A DNA stretch of 62,332 bases from Mycobacterium paraffinicum (GTDB taxonomy: Bacteria > Actinomycetota > Actinomycetes > Mycobacteriales > Mycobacteriaceae): contig NZ_MPNT01000034.1 in NCBI RefSeq assembly GCF_001907675.1, positions 1-62,332 on the forward strand, given 5' to 3'. A model generated the notes under the pieces. The model was given only the letters and a program-made list of their open reading frames with translations, was not told the DNA's origin and made no database searches. Within the stretch, counting starts at the first letter, position 1. Each line of letters starts with the position of its first letter. This document shows, piece by piece, positions 29,825 through 38,444 of the stretch. A program made the translations under genes and the position numbers.

Positions 29825-30094
29825 TCAGATCTCGGACAGGGCGCCGTCCGGCATCAACCGGTCCTTCACTTCGACGACGGCGTCGGCGGGCAGGCCGGCA
29901 CGCGCGGCCGCGGACCTGATCGCCTCCGGCGAAGGCGCCTCATACAGGCAGTAGGTCTTTCGTTTATCCGCAGACAGGAACGAGTACATCCAGCGAACAC
30001 CCTCCAGGTCGTTGATCCGGTTGATGCCGTCGGCGATCTCGAGGTTGGGTTCGAGTTCCTCGGCAAAGTTGCGCTCGACCATGAAGATGGGCAC
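29825..30094 (-). CDS. DUF4242 family small protein
   Basis: An 89-residue ferredoxin-like protein starting MPIFMVERNFAEELEP, with VRWMYSFLSADKRKTYCLYEAPSPEAI in the middle. This pattern is DUF4242, which includes an actinobacterial nickel-binding member. The function here is unknown. Its stop is 5 bp from that of the LuxR-type gene (convergent). Confidence 0.8.
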   Translation of the reverse strand: MPIFMVERNFAEELEPNLEIADGINRINDLEGVRWMYSFLSADKRKTYCLYEAPSPEAIRSAAARAGLPADAVVEVKDRLMPDGALSEI

Positions 30095-30186
30095 TCAGGA
30101 CTCCTGTTCACTGTCTCGGTTCGAGCCTAGGCCGTCAACGGCCGTCACGACATGGCAATTTCCCGCGAGCGTCGATCCGCGATGGC

Positions 30187-30630
30187 CTAGCTCTGGTCGG
30201 AGAGCAACATCTGCAGCGTCTCGCGCAGGTCGGCCAGTCGCTGCCGGCCCAGCACCCGTTCCCACCGCCCCTCCAAATCGACGGCGTTCGAACGCATTAC
30301 GCGTAGCGCTTGCCGGCCGCGCGGTGTCAGCTCGATGATCCGCGCCCGCGCGTCGGCGGGGTTAGGGGCTCGGGTGACGTAGCCGTGGCGCTCCAGCCCG
30401 GCGACCGCCTGGGCCACCGCCTGCCGGCTCACCTGGAGTCGATCGGCCAGATCCGATGCGTGCAGCCCGCCGGCCGCCAGTGGGACGAGCGCCACCGCCT
30501 GCGCGGGACGGATGCCGTCGAGGCCTGCGGCGGCAAACGCCGCCCGCAATCGCGGCGCCCCGGACGCGGCCACCAGGTTGACCAGCGCGGGCACCGTGGG
30601 CTGCCAGTCGGGGCCGTGAGGGTGGCGCAT
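30187..30630 (-). CDS. MarR-family transcriptional regulator
   Basis: A 147-residue winged-helix protein with the MarR pattern (IRPAQAVALVPLAAGG, then DLADRLQVSRQAVAQAVAGLERHGYV and wing residues PADARARIIELTPRG). It is divergent from the lipoprotein esterase gene, with a perfect 17 bp palindrome between them, so it probably represses itself and the esterase. Ligand unknown, commonly phenolic or lipophilic for this family. Confidence 0.9.
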   Translation of the reverse strand: MRHPHGPDWQPTVPALVNLVAASGAPRLRAAFAAAGLDGIRPAQAVALVPLAAGGLHASDLADRLQVSRQAVAQAVAGLERHGYVTRAPNPADARARIIELTPRGRQALRVMRSNAVDLEGRWERVLGRQRLADLRETLQMLLSDQS

Positions 30631-30658
30631 GGGGAAAGTGTGCCATCCGGAACAGGAA

Positions 30659-30675
30659 TGACAAGCTACTTGTCA
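30659..30675. promoter_or_regulatory. MarR-type palindromic operator
   Basis: TGACAAG-CTA-CTTGTCA is a perfect 7+7 bp inverted repeat with 3 bp spacer. It lies 28 bp upstream of the MarR start and 29 bp upstream of the esterase start, the expected place for a shared operator. Confidence 0.75.
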
Positions 30676-30704
30676 AAATCCGCCGCGCCTGCCACGATGG
30701 CGAC

Positions 30705-31652
30705 ATGCGATCGCGCCGCTTCCGGGCCGCCGGCTTGTGCCTTCTCGGTCTCCTGGTCGTCGTCCTCGGCGGCTGTGTGGGCGGCGGCGGGCACGCGCTG
30801 GGAACGCCCGGCCCGCAGACGATTCCGGTCGGTCAGTCCGTCCAGAGCATCGAATGGGGCGGCGTCAGCCGAACGTTTCACCTGTACCGGCCGCAAGGAT
30901 TGACCGATGCCGCCCCGCTGGTGGTGATGCTGCACGGCGGTTTCGGCAATGGTGAGCAGGCCGAGCGCGCCTACCACTGGGACGCCGAGGCCGACCGCGG
31001 ACGGTTTCTGGTCGCCTACCCCGACGGCCTCAACCGGGCCTGGAACGCCGGCACTTGCTGCGGCGAACCGCAGCGCGTCGGCGCCGACGACGTTGGGTTC
31101 ATCACGGCCATGGTCGGTGCCGTCGAACAGCAGATGCCGCTCGATCGCGCACGCATCTATGTGACCGGCATGTCGAACGGAGCCATGATGGCGCTCCGGC
31201 TCGGCTGCCAGTCCGACGTCTTCGCCGCGATCGCTCCGGTGGCGGGCACGCTGCTGACCGACTGTTCCCAGGCGCACCGGGTATCGGTGCTGCAGATCCA
31301 CGGCACGGCCGACGATCGCGTGCCGTACAACGGCGGACCCGGAAAGGCCTTCTCGTTCAACGGGACCGCCCGCGTCGACGGGCCGTCGGCGCAATCCGTC
31401 AACGCCACTTGGCGCGCCATCGACGCGTGCGGGCCGCCGAACTCGAGCACCGCCGGGGACGTGACCACCCAAGTCGCCGGCTGCCCGGACGGGCGGACCG
31501 TCGAGTTGATCTCGGTGGCCGGCGCCGGCCATCAATGGCCGGGCGGCGAGCCCAGCCCCCTCGCCGAGAAGCTCGCGGGCACCCCGGCGCCCTCGACGGC
31601 GCTGGACGCCACCGACACCATCTGGCAGTTCTTCACCCAAAACCACCGGTAG
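30705..31652 (+). CDS. LpqC-like lipoprotein esterase (PHB depolymerase family)
   Basis: A 315-residue protein. The signal peptide ends in lipobox VLGGC with lipidation at Cys24. The mature part has the depolymerase-type alpha/beta-hydrolase signature: LVVMLHGGFGNGEQAE oxyanion region, nucleophile GMSNG with Ser near 157, VLQIHGTADDRVPYNGG supplying Asp, and GAGHQWPGG supplying His. It is exported and anchored in the envelope, hydrolysing polyesters or feruloyl-type or lipid esters (family range). It resembles the mycobacterial LpqC/LpqP lipoproteins. It is divergent from MarR across a palindrome. Confidence 0.9.
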   Translation: MRSRRFRAAGLCLLGLLVVVLGGCVGGGGHALGTPGPQTIPVGQSVQSIEWGGVSRTFHLYRPQGLTDAAPLVVMLHGGFGNGEQAERAYHWDAEADRGRFLVAYPDGLNRAWNAGTCCGEPQRVGADDVGFITAMVGAVEQQMPLDRARIYVTGMSNGAMMALRLGCQSDVFAAIAPVAGTLLTDCSQAHRVSVLQIHGTADDRVPYNGGPGKAFSFNGTARVDGPSAQSVNATWRAIDACGPPNSSTAGDVTTQVAGCPDGRTVELISVAGAGHQWPGGEPSPLAEKLAGTPAPSTALDATDTIWQFFTQNHR

Positions 31653-31688
31653 GGTGCCGCCACCGTTCGCGGTGGCGATCCCTGACCC

Positions 31689-32297
31689 CTATCGCAGTGC
31701 CAGCATCCCGTCGATGAGCATGTGCAGCACCTGCCGGGTCTCCCGGCGGGTGCGTTTGGGGTCCTCTGCGGTGGCGATCAGCATGGCGGCCTCGTCGAGC
31801 GCGCCGATCAGCACGTGCGCCAGCGGCCGCACCGGCTGCTTGGGCACCTCGCCGGCTCGAATGGCCTCGGTGAGCAACTGTTCGGTCATGCCCAGGCTGT
31901 ACCGCTGGGCGACATCGCGAAAACCGGCCCAGCCCAGCACGCTCGGGGCGTCCAGGAGCATCAGCTGCCGCACTTCCGGATCACCGGAAACCTCGAGCCA
32001 CGCGTCGACCGCGGCGCGGATCGCGTCCGCCGGCGTCGTCGCTCCCGACTCGGCCACCAGAGTGCCCATGCGGGCCATCACGTCCTGTTCCACGGCCTCG
32101 ACGACCTCGCGGAACAAGGCCGCCTTGTCGGCGAATTGGTGGTACATCGCGCCGCGCGTCACCCCGGCTGCGGCCGCGATCTCCGGCGTACCCACATCCA
32201 CGTAGCCGCGCAAGCCCCAGAGCTTGCGGGCAGCCGCGATCAGCGCTTCGCGGGTCGCCGCGGAGCGCTCTTCCTGGGTCCGTCTCTTGCTTTCCAT
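31689..32297 (-). CDS. TetR-family regulator
   Basis: The ATG at 32297 gives 202 residues (MESKRRTQEERSAATREALI); upstream in-frame starts run through the operator and are rejected. HTH: GTPEIAAAAGVTRGAMYHQFADKAALFREV. The C-terminal domain resembles TetR_C of mycobacterial regulators (MLLDAPSVLGWAGFRDVAQRY). It is divergent from the alpha/beta-hydrolase at 32365 with a strong 27 bp palindrome between them; predicted to repress both. Confidence 0.92.
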   Translation of the reverse strand: MESKRRTQEERSAATREALIAAARKLWGLRGYVDVGTPEIAAAAGVTRGAMYHQFADKAALFREVVEAVEQDVMARMGTLVAESGATTPADAIRAAVDAWLEVSGDPEVRQLMLLDAPSVLGWAGFRDVAQRYSLGMTEQLLTEAIRAGEVPKQPVRPLAHVLIGALDEAAMLIATAEDPKRTRRETRQVLHMLIDGMLALR

Positions 32298-32312
32298 ACA
32301 GTCTGTTGGTAA

Positions 32313-32339
32313 CTTACGAACAGGCAGCCTGTTTGTAAG
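32313..32339. promoter_or_regulatory. TetR operator (27 bp near-palindrome)
   Basis: The left arm CTTACGAACAGG (32313-32324) and right arm CCTGTTTGTAAG (32328-32339) match at 11 of 12 positions around a CAG centre. The site is 15 bp from the TetR start and 25 bp from the hydrolase start. The downstream GTAGGAG ribosome site and T-run precede the hydrolase ATG. Confidence 0.8.
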
Positions 32340-32364
32340 TGTATCCCGAGGTAGGAGTTTTTTT

Positions 32365-33195
32365 ATGTCGACGATCGACATTAGTGCCGGAACCATTCAT
32401 TACGAAGCAACCGGACCCGAAAGCGGCAGGCCGGTGGTCTTCGTGCACGGGTACATGATGGGCGGCCAGCTATGGCGCCGGGTCAGCGAACGGCTGGCGG
32501 GCCGGGGGCTGCGCTGCATCGCTCCGACTTGGCCGCTGGGCGCGCACCCGGAACCGTTGCGCCGCGGCGCCGATCGAACCATCACGGGGGTCGCGGGCAT
32601 GGTCGCCGAGGTGTTTGCCGCGCTCGACCTCGAGGACGTGGTCCTGGTCGGCAACGACACCGGCGGGGTCGTCACCCAACTCGTGGCCGTGCACCACCCG
32701 GAGCGGCTCGGCGCGCTGGTGCTCACGAGTTGCGATGCGTTCGAACACTTTCCCCCGCCCATTCTCAAGCCGGTGATCCTGGCGGCCAAGTCGAAGACGA
32801 CATTCCGCGCAGTTTCACAGGCCATGCGGGTGCCGGCGGCGCGCAAGCGCGCGTTCGACGGACTGGCGCATCGCAACATCGACGACCTCACCGAGGCGTG
32901 GGTGCGCCCGGGGCTGTCCGATCCCCGCATCGCCGAAGACCTGCGCCGGTTCACGCTGTCGATGCGCACGGAGGTGACGACGGGCGTGGCGGCGCGGTTG
33001 CCCGAGTTCGACAAGCCCACGCTGGTCGCGTGGTCGGCCGACGACGTGTTCTTCGAACAGGAGGACGGCGCCCGACTGGCCGCCACCATCCCGAACTCCC
33101 GCCTCGAGATCATCGAGGGCGCAAGAACGTTCTCGATGATCGACCAACCGGACCGGCTCGCCGACCTGCTGTCGACGATCGCGGTACGCACCTAG
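32365..33195 (+). CDS. Alpha/beta-hydrolase with Asp nucleophile (dehalogenase/epoxide-hydrolase-like)
   Basis: The ATG at 32365 with GTAGGAG ribosome site gives 276 residues. The oxyanion motif VVFVHGYMMGG and nucleophile elbow VLVGNDTGG place Asp98 where serine esterases have Ser. That is the pattern of haloalkane dehalogenases, haloacetate dehalogenases and epoxide hydrolases. A DDVFFEQEDG stretch is the probable acid region; the expected late His is not obvious (EGARTFSMIDQPDRLADLL has no His), which would weaken a hydrolase role. Regulated by the divergent TetR. Confidence 0.82.
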   Translation: MSTIDISAGTIHYEATGPESGRPVVFVHGYMMGGQLWRRVSERLAGRGLRCIAPTWPLGAHPEPLRRGADRTITGVAGMVAEVFAALDLEDVVLVGNDTGGVVTQLVAVHHPERLGALVLTSCDAFEHFPPPILKPVILAAKSKTTFRAVSQAMRVPAARKRAFDGLAHRNIDDLTEAWVRPGLSDPRIAEDLRRFTLSMRTEVTTGVAARLPEFDKPTLVAWSADDVFFEQEDGARLAATIPNSRLEIIEGARTFSMIDQPDRLADLLSTIAVRT

Positions 33196-33213
33196 TGCCG
33201 TCGGCTTCACGAC

Positions 33214-33261
33214 CGTAACGCCACGGCGAAAATTCGAGTTGAATTTCGCCGTGGCGTTACG
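33214..33261. repeat. 48 bp perfect-stem inverted repeat
   Basis: CGTAACGCCACGGCGAAA at 33214-33231 is the exact reverse complement of 33244-33261. With one bulge the stem can extend through ATTC/GAAT leaving a five-base loop. It lies between the hydrolase stop and the SDR start, ending 9 bp before the SDR ATG, so it would include the ribosome-binding region. It could be a terminator-like hairpin, a translation-control element or a dispersed REP-like repeat. Confidence 0.8.
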
Positions 33262-33270
33262 CTCGCGGGC

Positions 33271-34032
33271 ATGAAAGAAGTGCTGCAAGGACGGCGGATC
33301 TTGGTAACCGGCGGAGCGACCGGCATCGGAGCGGCCGCGGTGGGAGCGCTCGGCGAGGCGGGGGCGGAGGTTGTCGCCACCTATCACCGGACACCGCCGC
33401 CGGATGGTCTCGCGGCCGCCTGGTTGCAGTGCGACGTGCGCGACGCCGACGGTGTCTCGACGATGGTGCGCCAAGCCGCCGACGGCATGGGCGGACTCGA
33501 CGTGTTGGTGAACGCCGCGGGTCTGTGGCAGGCCGGCATCCCGGGTTACATCGGCGTCGACGAGATCTCGTTCCTGTTGGACACCAACGTGAAGGCCACC
33601 ATCCTGACCAATCAGGCCGCGTACGCCGTGATGAAGGACCAAGACCCCAAAGGCGGCAGGATCATCAACTTCGGATCGTCGGAAGCCGTTATGGGCAGCC
33701 CGATTTCGGCGGTCTACGCCGCAACCAAGGGTGCGGTTCAGGCCTGGACGCGGTCTGCGGCCAAAGCCTGGGCGGCGGACAAGATCACCGTCAACGCTTT
33801 GGCCCCTGCGGTGCAGACCGCCGGCGCCGATCGGCTGCGGGAGTTCCTCGGCCCCGACGCGAGCGCGCTGATCGATCAGCAGATGCAAATGATGATCCCG
33901 TTGGGCGGGGCGCTGGGGGATCCCGCCCGCGACCTCGGGCCGATGCTCGTCTTTTTGGCCGGCACCGGTTCCGGGTTCATCACGGGGCAGCTGCTGGCCG
34001 TCGATGGTGGCCTGATGATGGTGGGTGGATGA
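33271..34032 (+). CDS. SDR-family oxidoreductase
   Basis: A 253-residue classical SDR. TGGATGIG follows ILV at the N-terminus, NAAGLWQ serves as the NNAG-equivalent, and the catalytic serine is in GSSEAVMGSPISA, with YAATKGA (Tyr-x3-Lys) and a C-terminal LLAVDGGLMMVGG. Substrate unknown. It follows the Asp-nucleophile hydrolase on the same strand but is separated from it by the large hairpin. Confidence 0.9.
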   Translation: MKEVLQGRRILVTGGATGIGAAAVGALGEAGAEVVATYHRTPPPDGLAAAWLQCDVRDADGVSTMVRQAADGMGGLDVLVNAAGLWQAGIPGYIGVDEISFLLDTNVKATILTNQAAYAVMKDQDPKGGRIINFGSSEAVMGSPISAVYAATKGAVQAWTRSAAKAWAADKITVNALAPAVQTAGADRLREFLGPDASALIDQQMQMMIPLGGALGDPARDLGPMLVFLAGTGSGFITGQLLAVDGGLMMVGG

Positions 34033-34313
34033 CGGCCGGACAAGTCATTGAAGGCCTGACAGGCCCGGACGTCTTTTGGCTTTGAGCCGGCGCGGTGTTC
34101 GCCCGGAGGAACCGAGTCGCGCAATGGGTCAATGTGATTCGCGGATACGAACCCCCGGCCGGATCGGTAAAGCGCCTTCAGCAAATCGACCCAGTACTTC
34201 GAGGGCGATCATGGTGCACGTCCGCTCCCGGTTGTTCGACCCCGGCCGGTGCGGCCCGCAAATCCACGCTATTCGGAATGCCTCGTTCCGCGCGCCGGTC
34301 TAGCATCGTCGCC

Positions 34314-36452
34314 ATGGGCGCCGAGGAGCAGGCGGCAAACGCCCCGGGCCACGAACCGGCGAATTCCGCCGACTTGGTCCGCACCCTCCTAGGCTGGTTA
34401 CGGCGTCGCCTTGGCCTTGACACGGCGTGGGTGGCGTCGTTCTCCAGCGGCATGCAGGTGTTCGAGGTGGTCGACGGCGACGCCAGCGCCTTCGGTCTCT
34501 CAGCAGGCGACCGCTCTTCGCTGTCCGGGTCGTTTAGCGTCCGCGTGATCGATGGGCGGCTGCCCGCCGTCATCCCGGACACGTCGGCCGATAAGACTGC
34601 CTCCGTTCTGGCGAAAACCCGCGAATGGGGTGTGGGCGCCTATGTTGGTGTCCCGTTGATCGGCCCGGATGGCTCGGCGGTCGGGATGGTGTGCGCGGTC
34701 AGCCAGCGGCCGCAGCGGCACCTGGCCGACGTTGATCTACGAGTCACCAGGAAGATGGCCGAACTCATCGGCGCTCTGATGGAACTGCCGGGGGACCCGA
34801 CGAAGATCCATACCGATCAACACGAAGGCATTCGCCGGATGGTGGCCGAGCGGGACTTCGAGATCGTATTTCAAGCGGTGCACAATGTTTCGACCGGCAA
34901 GGCGCTCGGTGTCGAAGCGCTCGCGCGCTTCCCATGCGAACCGTTTCGACCCGATCTTGTCTTCGGCGAAGCGGCCGCGTTGGGCTTGGACATCGAACTG
35001 GAGACCGCGGTCGTGGCGCGCGCACTGTCGCTGGTGCCGCAGCTGCCCGAGGATGCATTCGTCGCAGTGAACATCTCTCCATCGGCGGTGCTGCGCACGC
35101 CGTGGCCCGACCTGTTGGCCGAGGTTGACCCGTCGCGTCTCGTGCTGGAGATTACCGAGCACGACGCCGTCGAGAACTACGACGCCCTCGACGACGCCCT
35201 GGATGCATGCCGGGCGCGCGGTATGCGGGTGGCGGTCGACGACGTGGGCGCCGGCTTCTCGTCGTTTTCCCATGTGCTGGAGATAGCACCAGAGTTCATC
35301 AAGATCGATCGCTCCATCACACGCAACATCGACGCCGACGCGGCGCGGCGGCGACTGGCCCAGTCGATCGCGGAACTGGCCGCGCAGATCGGCGCGACCG
35401 TAATCGCCGAAGGGGTGGAGACTCAGGGCGAACTCGATGCAGTGGGTGCGGTCGGCATTCCCTGGGCGCAGGGTTTCCACCTCAGCCGGCCCAAGTCCCA
35501 CACCCACGGTTTCGCGGCCGGCGCCGTCGTCGCCGAACCGGTCGATCAGTCCGCAGCCGTTTTCGACCTACTGGGCGAGCGGCGGTTCGAGCTGGCGCTG
35601 ACGCACTCGCCCATCGGCATGGCCGTCGTCGGGCTGGACGGCACCTTCCAGCGCACCAACCGTGCGCTCAGGACCATGCTCGGATACGGCCGAAAGGACC
35701 TGGCGGGCTTGACCTTCCAGGAGATCACCCATCCCGACGACTTGGACGCCGACCTGGCTCTGCTCGGCGAATGCCTTGCGGGGCGCCGCCGCGCTTACCG
35801 CATGGACAAGCGTTACATTGCCGCCGACGGGCGCGTCGTATGGTGCAACCTCACCGCTGTGCTCGTCCAAGGCCCGCGTAACCAGCCGCGCTGCTTCGTG
35901 TCCCAGATTCTCGACGTCACCGCCGACCGCATGCGAGAGGCCGAGCTGGCGCGCCGAGCCAGCACCGACACACTCACGGCGATTGCCAACCGGTCCGCGG
36001 CGTGGAGCCGGCTTGAGCAACTCGACGCCGCCGACGACGGCTACGGCATTCTGTTTTGCGACATCGAGAAGTTCAAATCCATCAACGACCGACACGGCCA
36101 CCAGGCCGGCGACGAACTGCTGGTCGAGATCGCCGGCCGGTTGCGCGCCGCGGTCGGGGAAGCTGGCCTCGTCGCCCGATGGGGTGGCGACGAATTCCTC
36201 GTCATCACCGACACGGTCGACGATCGTGGGCTCAGCTTGCTCACCGACCGGATCACCAGCCAGCTACAGCGAACGCCGATCACCCTCGCCGGCGGGACCG
36301 AGATCTCGATCGTTTTGACGATCGGCAGCGCGGCACACCGACCGGGAGACGGCCGATCCATCGACGCCGTCCTCGAGCGCGCCGATCAAGCCATGTACGA
36401 GCAGCGACGCAGCCAAACCGGCGCCGTCACGGCAAGACGGCCCGGCGTCTAG
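34314..36452 (+). CDS. Cyclic-di-GMP enzyme, GAF-EAL-PAS-GGDEF
   Basis: The ATG at 34314 (MGAEEQAANAPG) gives 712 residues; the open frame from 34095 adds non-coding-like sequence. Order: GAF (~20-160), EAL phosphodiesterase (~180-420), PAS (~430-550), GGDEF cyclase (~560-700). EAL residues look complete: EAL in GVEALARF, NIS, EITEHD, VDDVGAGFSS, FIKID, AEGVET and QGF. GGDEF is intact (ARWGGDEF) with the upstream CDIEKFKSINDRHGHQAGDELL. The inhibitory RxxD site before GGDEF is absent. So both synthesis and breakdown of c-di-GMP are possible, with GAF and PAS as sensors. Confidence 0.92.
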   Translation: MGAEEQAANAPGHEPANSADLVRTLLGWLRRRLGLDTAWVASFSSGMQVFEVVDGDASAFGLSAGDRSSLSGSFSVRVIDGRLPAVIPDTSADKTASVLAKTREWGVGAYVGVPLIGPDGSAVGMVCAVSQRPQRHLADVDLRVTRKMAELIGALMELPGDPTKIHTDQHEGIRRMVAERDFEIVFQAVHNVSTGKALGVEALARFPCEPFRPDLVFGEAAALGLDIELETAVVARALSLVPQLPEDAFVAVNISPSAVLRTPWPDLLAEVDPSRLVLEITEHDAVENYDALDDALDACRARGMRVAVDDVGAGFSSFSHVLEIAPEFIKIDRSITRNIDADAARRRLAQSIAELAAQIGATVIAEGVETQGELDAVGAVGIPWAQGFHLSRPKSHTHGFAAGAVVAEPVDQSAAVFDLLGERRFELALTHSPIGMAVVGLDGTFQRTNRALRTMLGYGRKDLAGLTFQEITHPDDLDADLALLGECLAGRRRAYRMDKRYIAADGRVVWCNLTAVLVQGPRNQPRCFVSQILDVTADRMREAELARRASTDTLTAIANRSAAWSRLEQLDAADDGYGILFCDIEKFKSINDRHGHQAGDELLVEIAGRLRAAVGEAGLVARWGGDEFLVITDTVDDRGLSLLTDRITSQLQRTPITLAGGTEISIVLTIGSAAHRPGDGRSIDAVLERADQAMYEQRRSQTGAVTARRPGV

Positions 36453-36806
36453 GGTGTCTGCGGCGGAGAGGCCGCGGCATGCGTCTTACTGCCGCGCCGG
36501 GCGATGGGGCCATCAGATGTCGCGCTCTGTTCCTGAGCAGAATCAGCGATCTGTGCAACTCGAACAGCATGAGGCAATGTTGGCCGTCCGATCCGGAGTG
36601 CGCCGTGATACACGCAGCCAGCCGCGAAGAATCCTCTGAGAAATGGCGGCAAAGGTTTCGCGAACACGAGATGGCGGACGGCCGCGGTCGCCCGGTGCGC
36701 AGTCGCGCCGATGGACCACGGCGGTGTTGTGACCGACGGCCGGCCGCTACCATAAGACGGACCGTCTCGTCTCGCAGGCTGGGCATAGTGAAGGTGAATC
36801 CGACCG
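36453..36806. other. Leader/intergenic region of the acyl-CoA ligase gene
   Basis: 354 bp without a convincing gene. The last ~50 bp hold the TetR-type palindrome at 36754-36772 and a GAAGG-type ribosome site. The first 280 bp contain only short open frames without family features. Confidence 0.5.
36754..36772. promoter_or_regulatory. TetR-type operator shared with the site at 57454
   Basis: AGACGGACCGTCT at 36755-36767 is a perfect palindrome, followed by CGTCT. The 19-base string AAGACGGACCGTCTCGTCT recurs identically at 57456-57474, beside a TetR gene 20 kb away. It lies 35 bp upstream of the ligase ATG. Confidence 0.7.
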
Positions 36807-38444
36807 ATGACTGACGACACCATTCAAGCGCTGCTCAACAAGCGCTTGTCCGACCCGGGGACCGCGGTGAAACACCACGGCCTGCAGTGGAGTTGGAGTC
36901 AGTACCTGGCCGGCGCGGCCACGCGGGCGGCGGCCCTGATATCCGCCGCCGACCCCGGCCGGCCGATGCACGTGGGCGCACTGCTGGGAAACAACCCCGA
37001 GATGCTGAGCCAGATGGCGGCGGCAGGGCTCGGCGGTTACGTCCTGTGCGGCCTGAACACCACCCGGCGCGGCGCGGCGCTCGCGGCCGACGTCCGGCGC
37101 GCGCACTGCCAATTCCTCGTCACCGACGCCGAACACCGGTCACTGCTGGACGGCCTGGACCTCGAGGGAACGCACGTCCTGGACACCTCCACAGCCGAGT
37201 GGACCGAATTCATCGAGGGCGCCGGCGAACTGGTGCCGCACCGGCAGGTCACCGCGATGGACCCGTTCATGATGATCTTCACGTCGGGAACGAGCGGCAA
37301 TCCCAAGGCGGTTCAGGTGTCGCACCTGATGGCGACGTTCGCCGGCATCAATCTGGTCCAGCGTTTCGCCCTGTCCGAACAGGACACCTGCTACGTGTCG
37401 ATGCCGCTGTTTCACTCCAACGCCGTCGTCGCCGGGTGGGCCCCCGCGGTGGTTTCCGGCGCGGCGATCGTGCCGGCGAAGTTCTCGGCAAGCAGCTTCC
37501 TCGACGACGTTCGGCACTACGGCGCGACCTACATGAACTACGTCGGCAAGCCGCTCGCCTACATCCTGGCCACACCGGAACGCCGCGACGACGCCGACAA
37601 CCCCCTGCGGGTGGCGTTCGGCAACGAGGCGAACGACAAGGACATCGAGGAGTTCGCGCGGCGCTTCGGCGTGCAGGTCGAGGACGGGTTCGGCTCGACC
37701 GAGAACGCGGTCATCGTGATCCGCGAACCCGGCACGCCAAAGGGCTCCATCGGCAAGGGGATCGACGGGGTGGCGATCTACAACAGCGACACCGTCGCCG
37801 AGTGCGCGGTCGCCCGCTTCGACGCCGACGGCGCCCTGCTCAACGCCGACGAGGCCGTGGGTGAGTTGGTCAACACCGCCGGCTCGGGATTCTTCACCGG
37901 CTACTACAACGACCCGGACGCCAATGCCGAGCGCATGCGCCACGGCATGTACTGGTCCGGCGACCTCGCCTACCGCGACGCCGAGGGCTGGATATACCTG
38001 GCCGGTCGGACCGCCGACTGGATGCGGGTGGACGGGGAGAACCTGGCCGCGGCGCCCATCGAGCGAATCCTGCTGCGGCACAAATCAATCAACCGCGTGG
38101 CGGTGTACGCGGTTCCGGACGAGCGGGTCGGCGATCAGGTGATGGCCGCGGTCGTCCTCAACGAGGGGCACACCCTCGACCCCGACACGTTCGAGACGTT
38201 CCTCGACGCGCAGCCGGACCTGTCCCCCAAGGCCCGCCCCCGCTACGTCCGCCTCGCCACCGACCTGCCCAGTACCGCCACCCACAAGGTGCTCAAGCGC
38301 CAGTTGATCGCCGAAGGCACCGGCATCGGCGACGGGGAGATGCTGTGGGAGCGCGAACCGCGCGGCACCGCCTACGCGGTCGCGACGCCTACGTCTCGGG
38401 TACCCGGCGGCGGATCTGGCCCTTCGACCGTCGCACCCGTTTGA
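36807..38444 (+). CDS. Acyl-CoA synthetase (AMP-forming, FadD-type)
   Basis: A 545-residue ANL-superfamily ligase. The P-loop-like A3 motif is IFTSGTSGNPKAVQVSH, with Ala where Gly is usual after the Lys; the GxGxTE region is GFGSTENAV; the adenylate motif is MYWSGDLAYRDAEGWIYLAGR; and the catalytic Lys region is ATHKVLKRQL. It activates a carboxylic acid to its CoA thioester through an acyl-adenylate. The pattern is close to mycobacterial FadD1/FadD17-type proteins; substrate not resolved. Its promoter carries the same palindrome as the double acyl-CoA dehydrogenase locus, hinting at one beta-oxidation regulon. The end overlaps the PadR gene by 56 bp. Confidence 0.9.
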   Translation: MTDDTIQALLNKRLSDPGTAVKHHGLQWSWSQYLAGAATRAAALISAADPGRPMHVGALLGNNPEMLSQMAAAGLGGYVLCGLNTTRRGAALAADVRRAHCQFLVTDAEHRSLLDGLDLEGTHVLDTSTAEWTEFIEGAGELVPHRQVTAMDPFMMIFTSGTSGNPKAVQVSHLMATFAGINLVQRFALSEQDTCYVSMPLFHSNAVVAGWAPAVVSGAAIVPAKFSASSFLDDVRHYGATYMNYVGKPLAYILATPERRDDADNPLRVAFGNEANDKDIEEFARRFGVQVEDGFGSTENAVIVIREPGTPKGSIGKGIDGVAIYNSDTVAECAVARFDADGALLNADEAVGELVNTAGSGFFTGYYNDPDANAERMRHGMYWSGDLAYRDAEGWIYLAGRTADWMRVDGENLAAAPIERILLRHKSINRVAVYAVPDERVGDQVMAAVVLNEGHTLDPDTFETFLDAQPDLSPKARPRYVRLATDLPSTATHKVLKRQLIAEGTGIGDGEMLWEREPRGTAYAVATPTSRVPGGGSGPSTVAPV

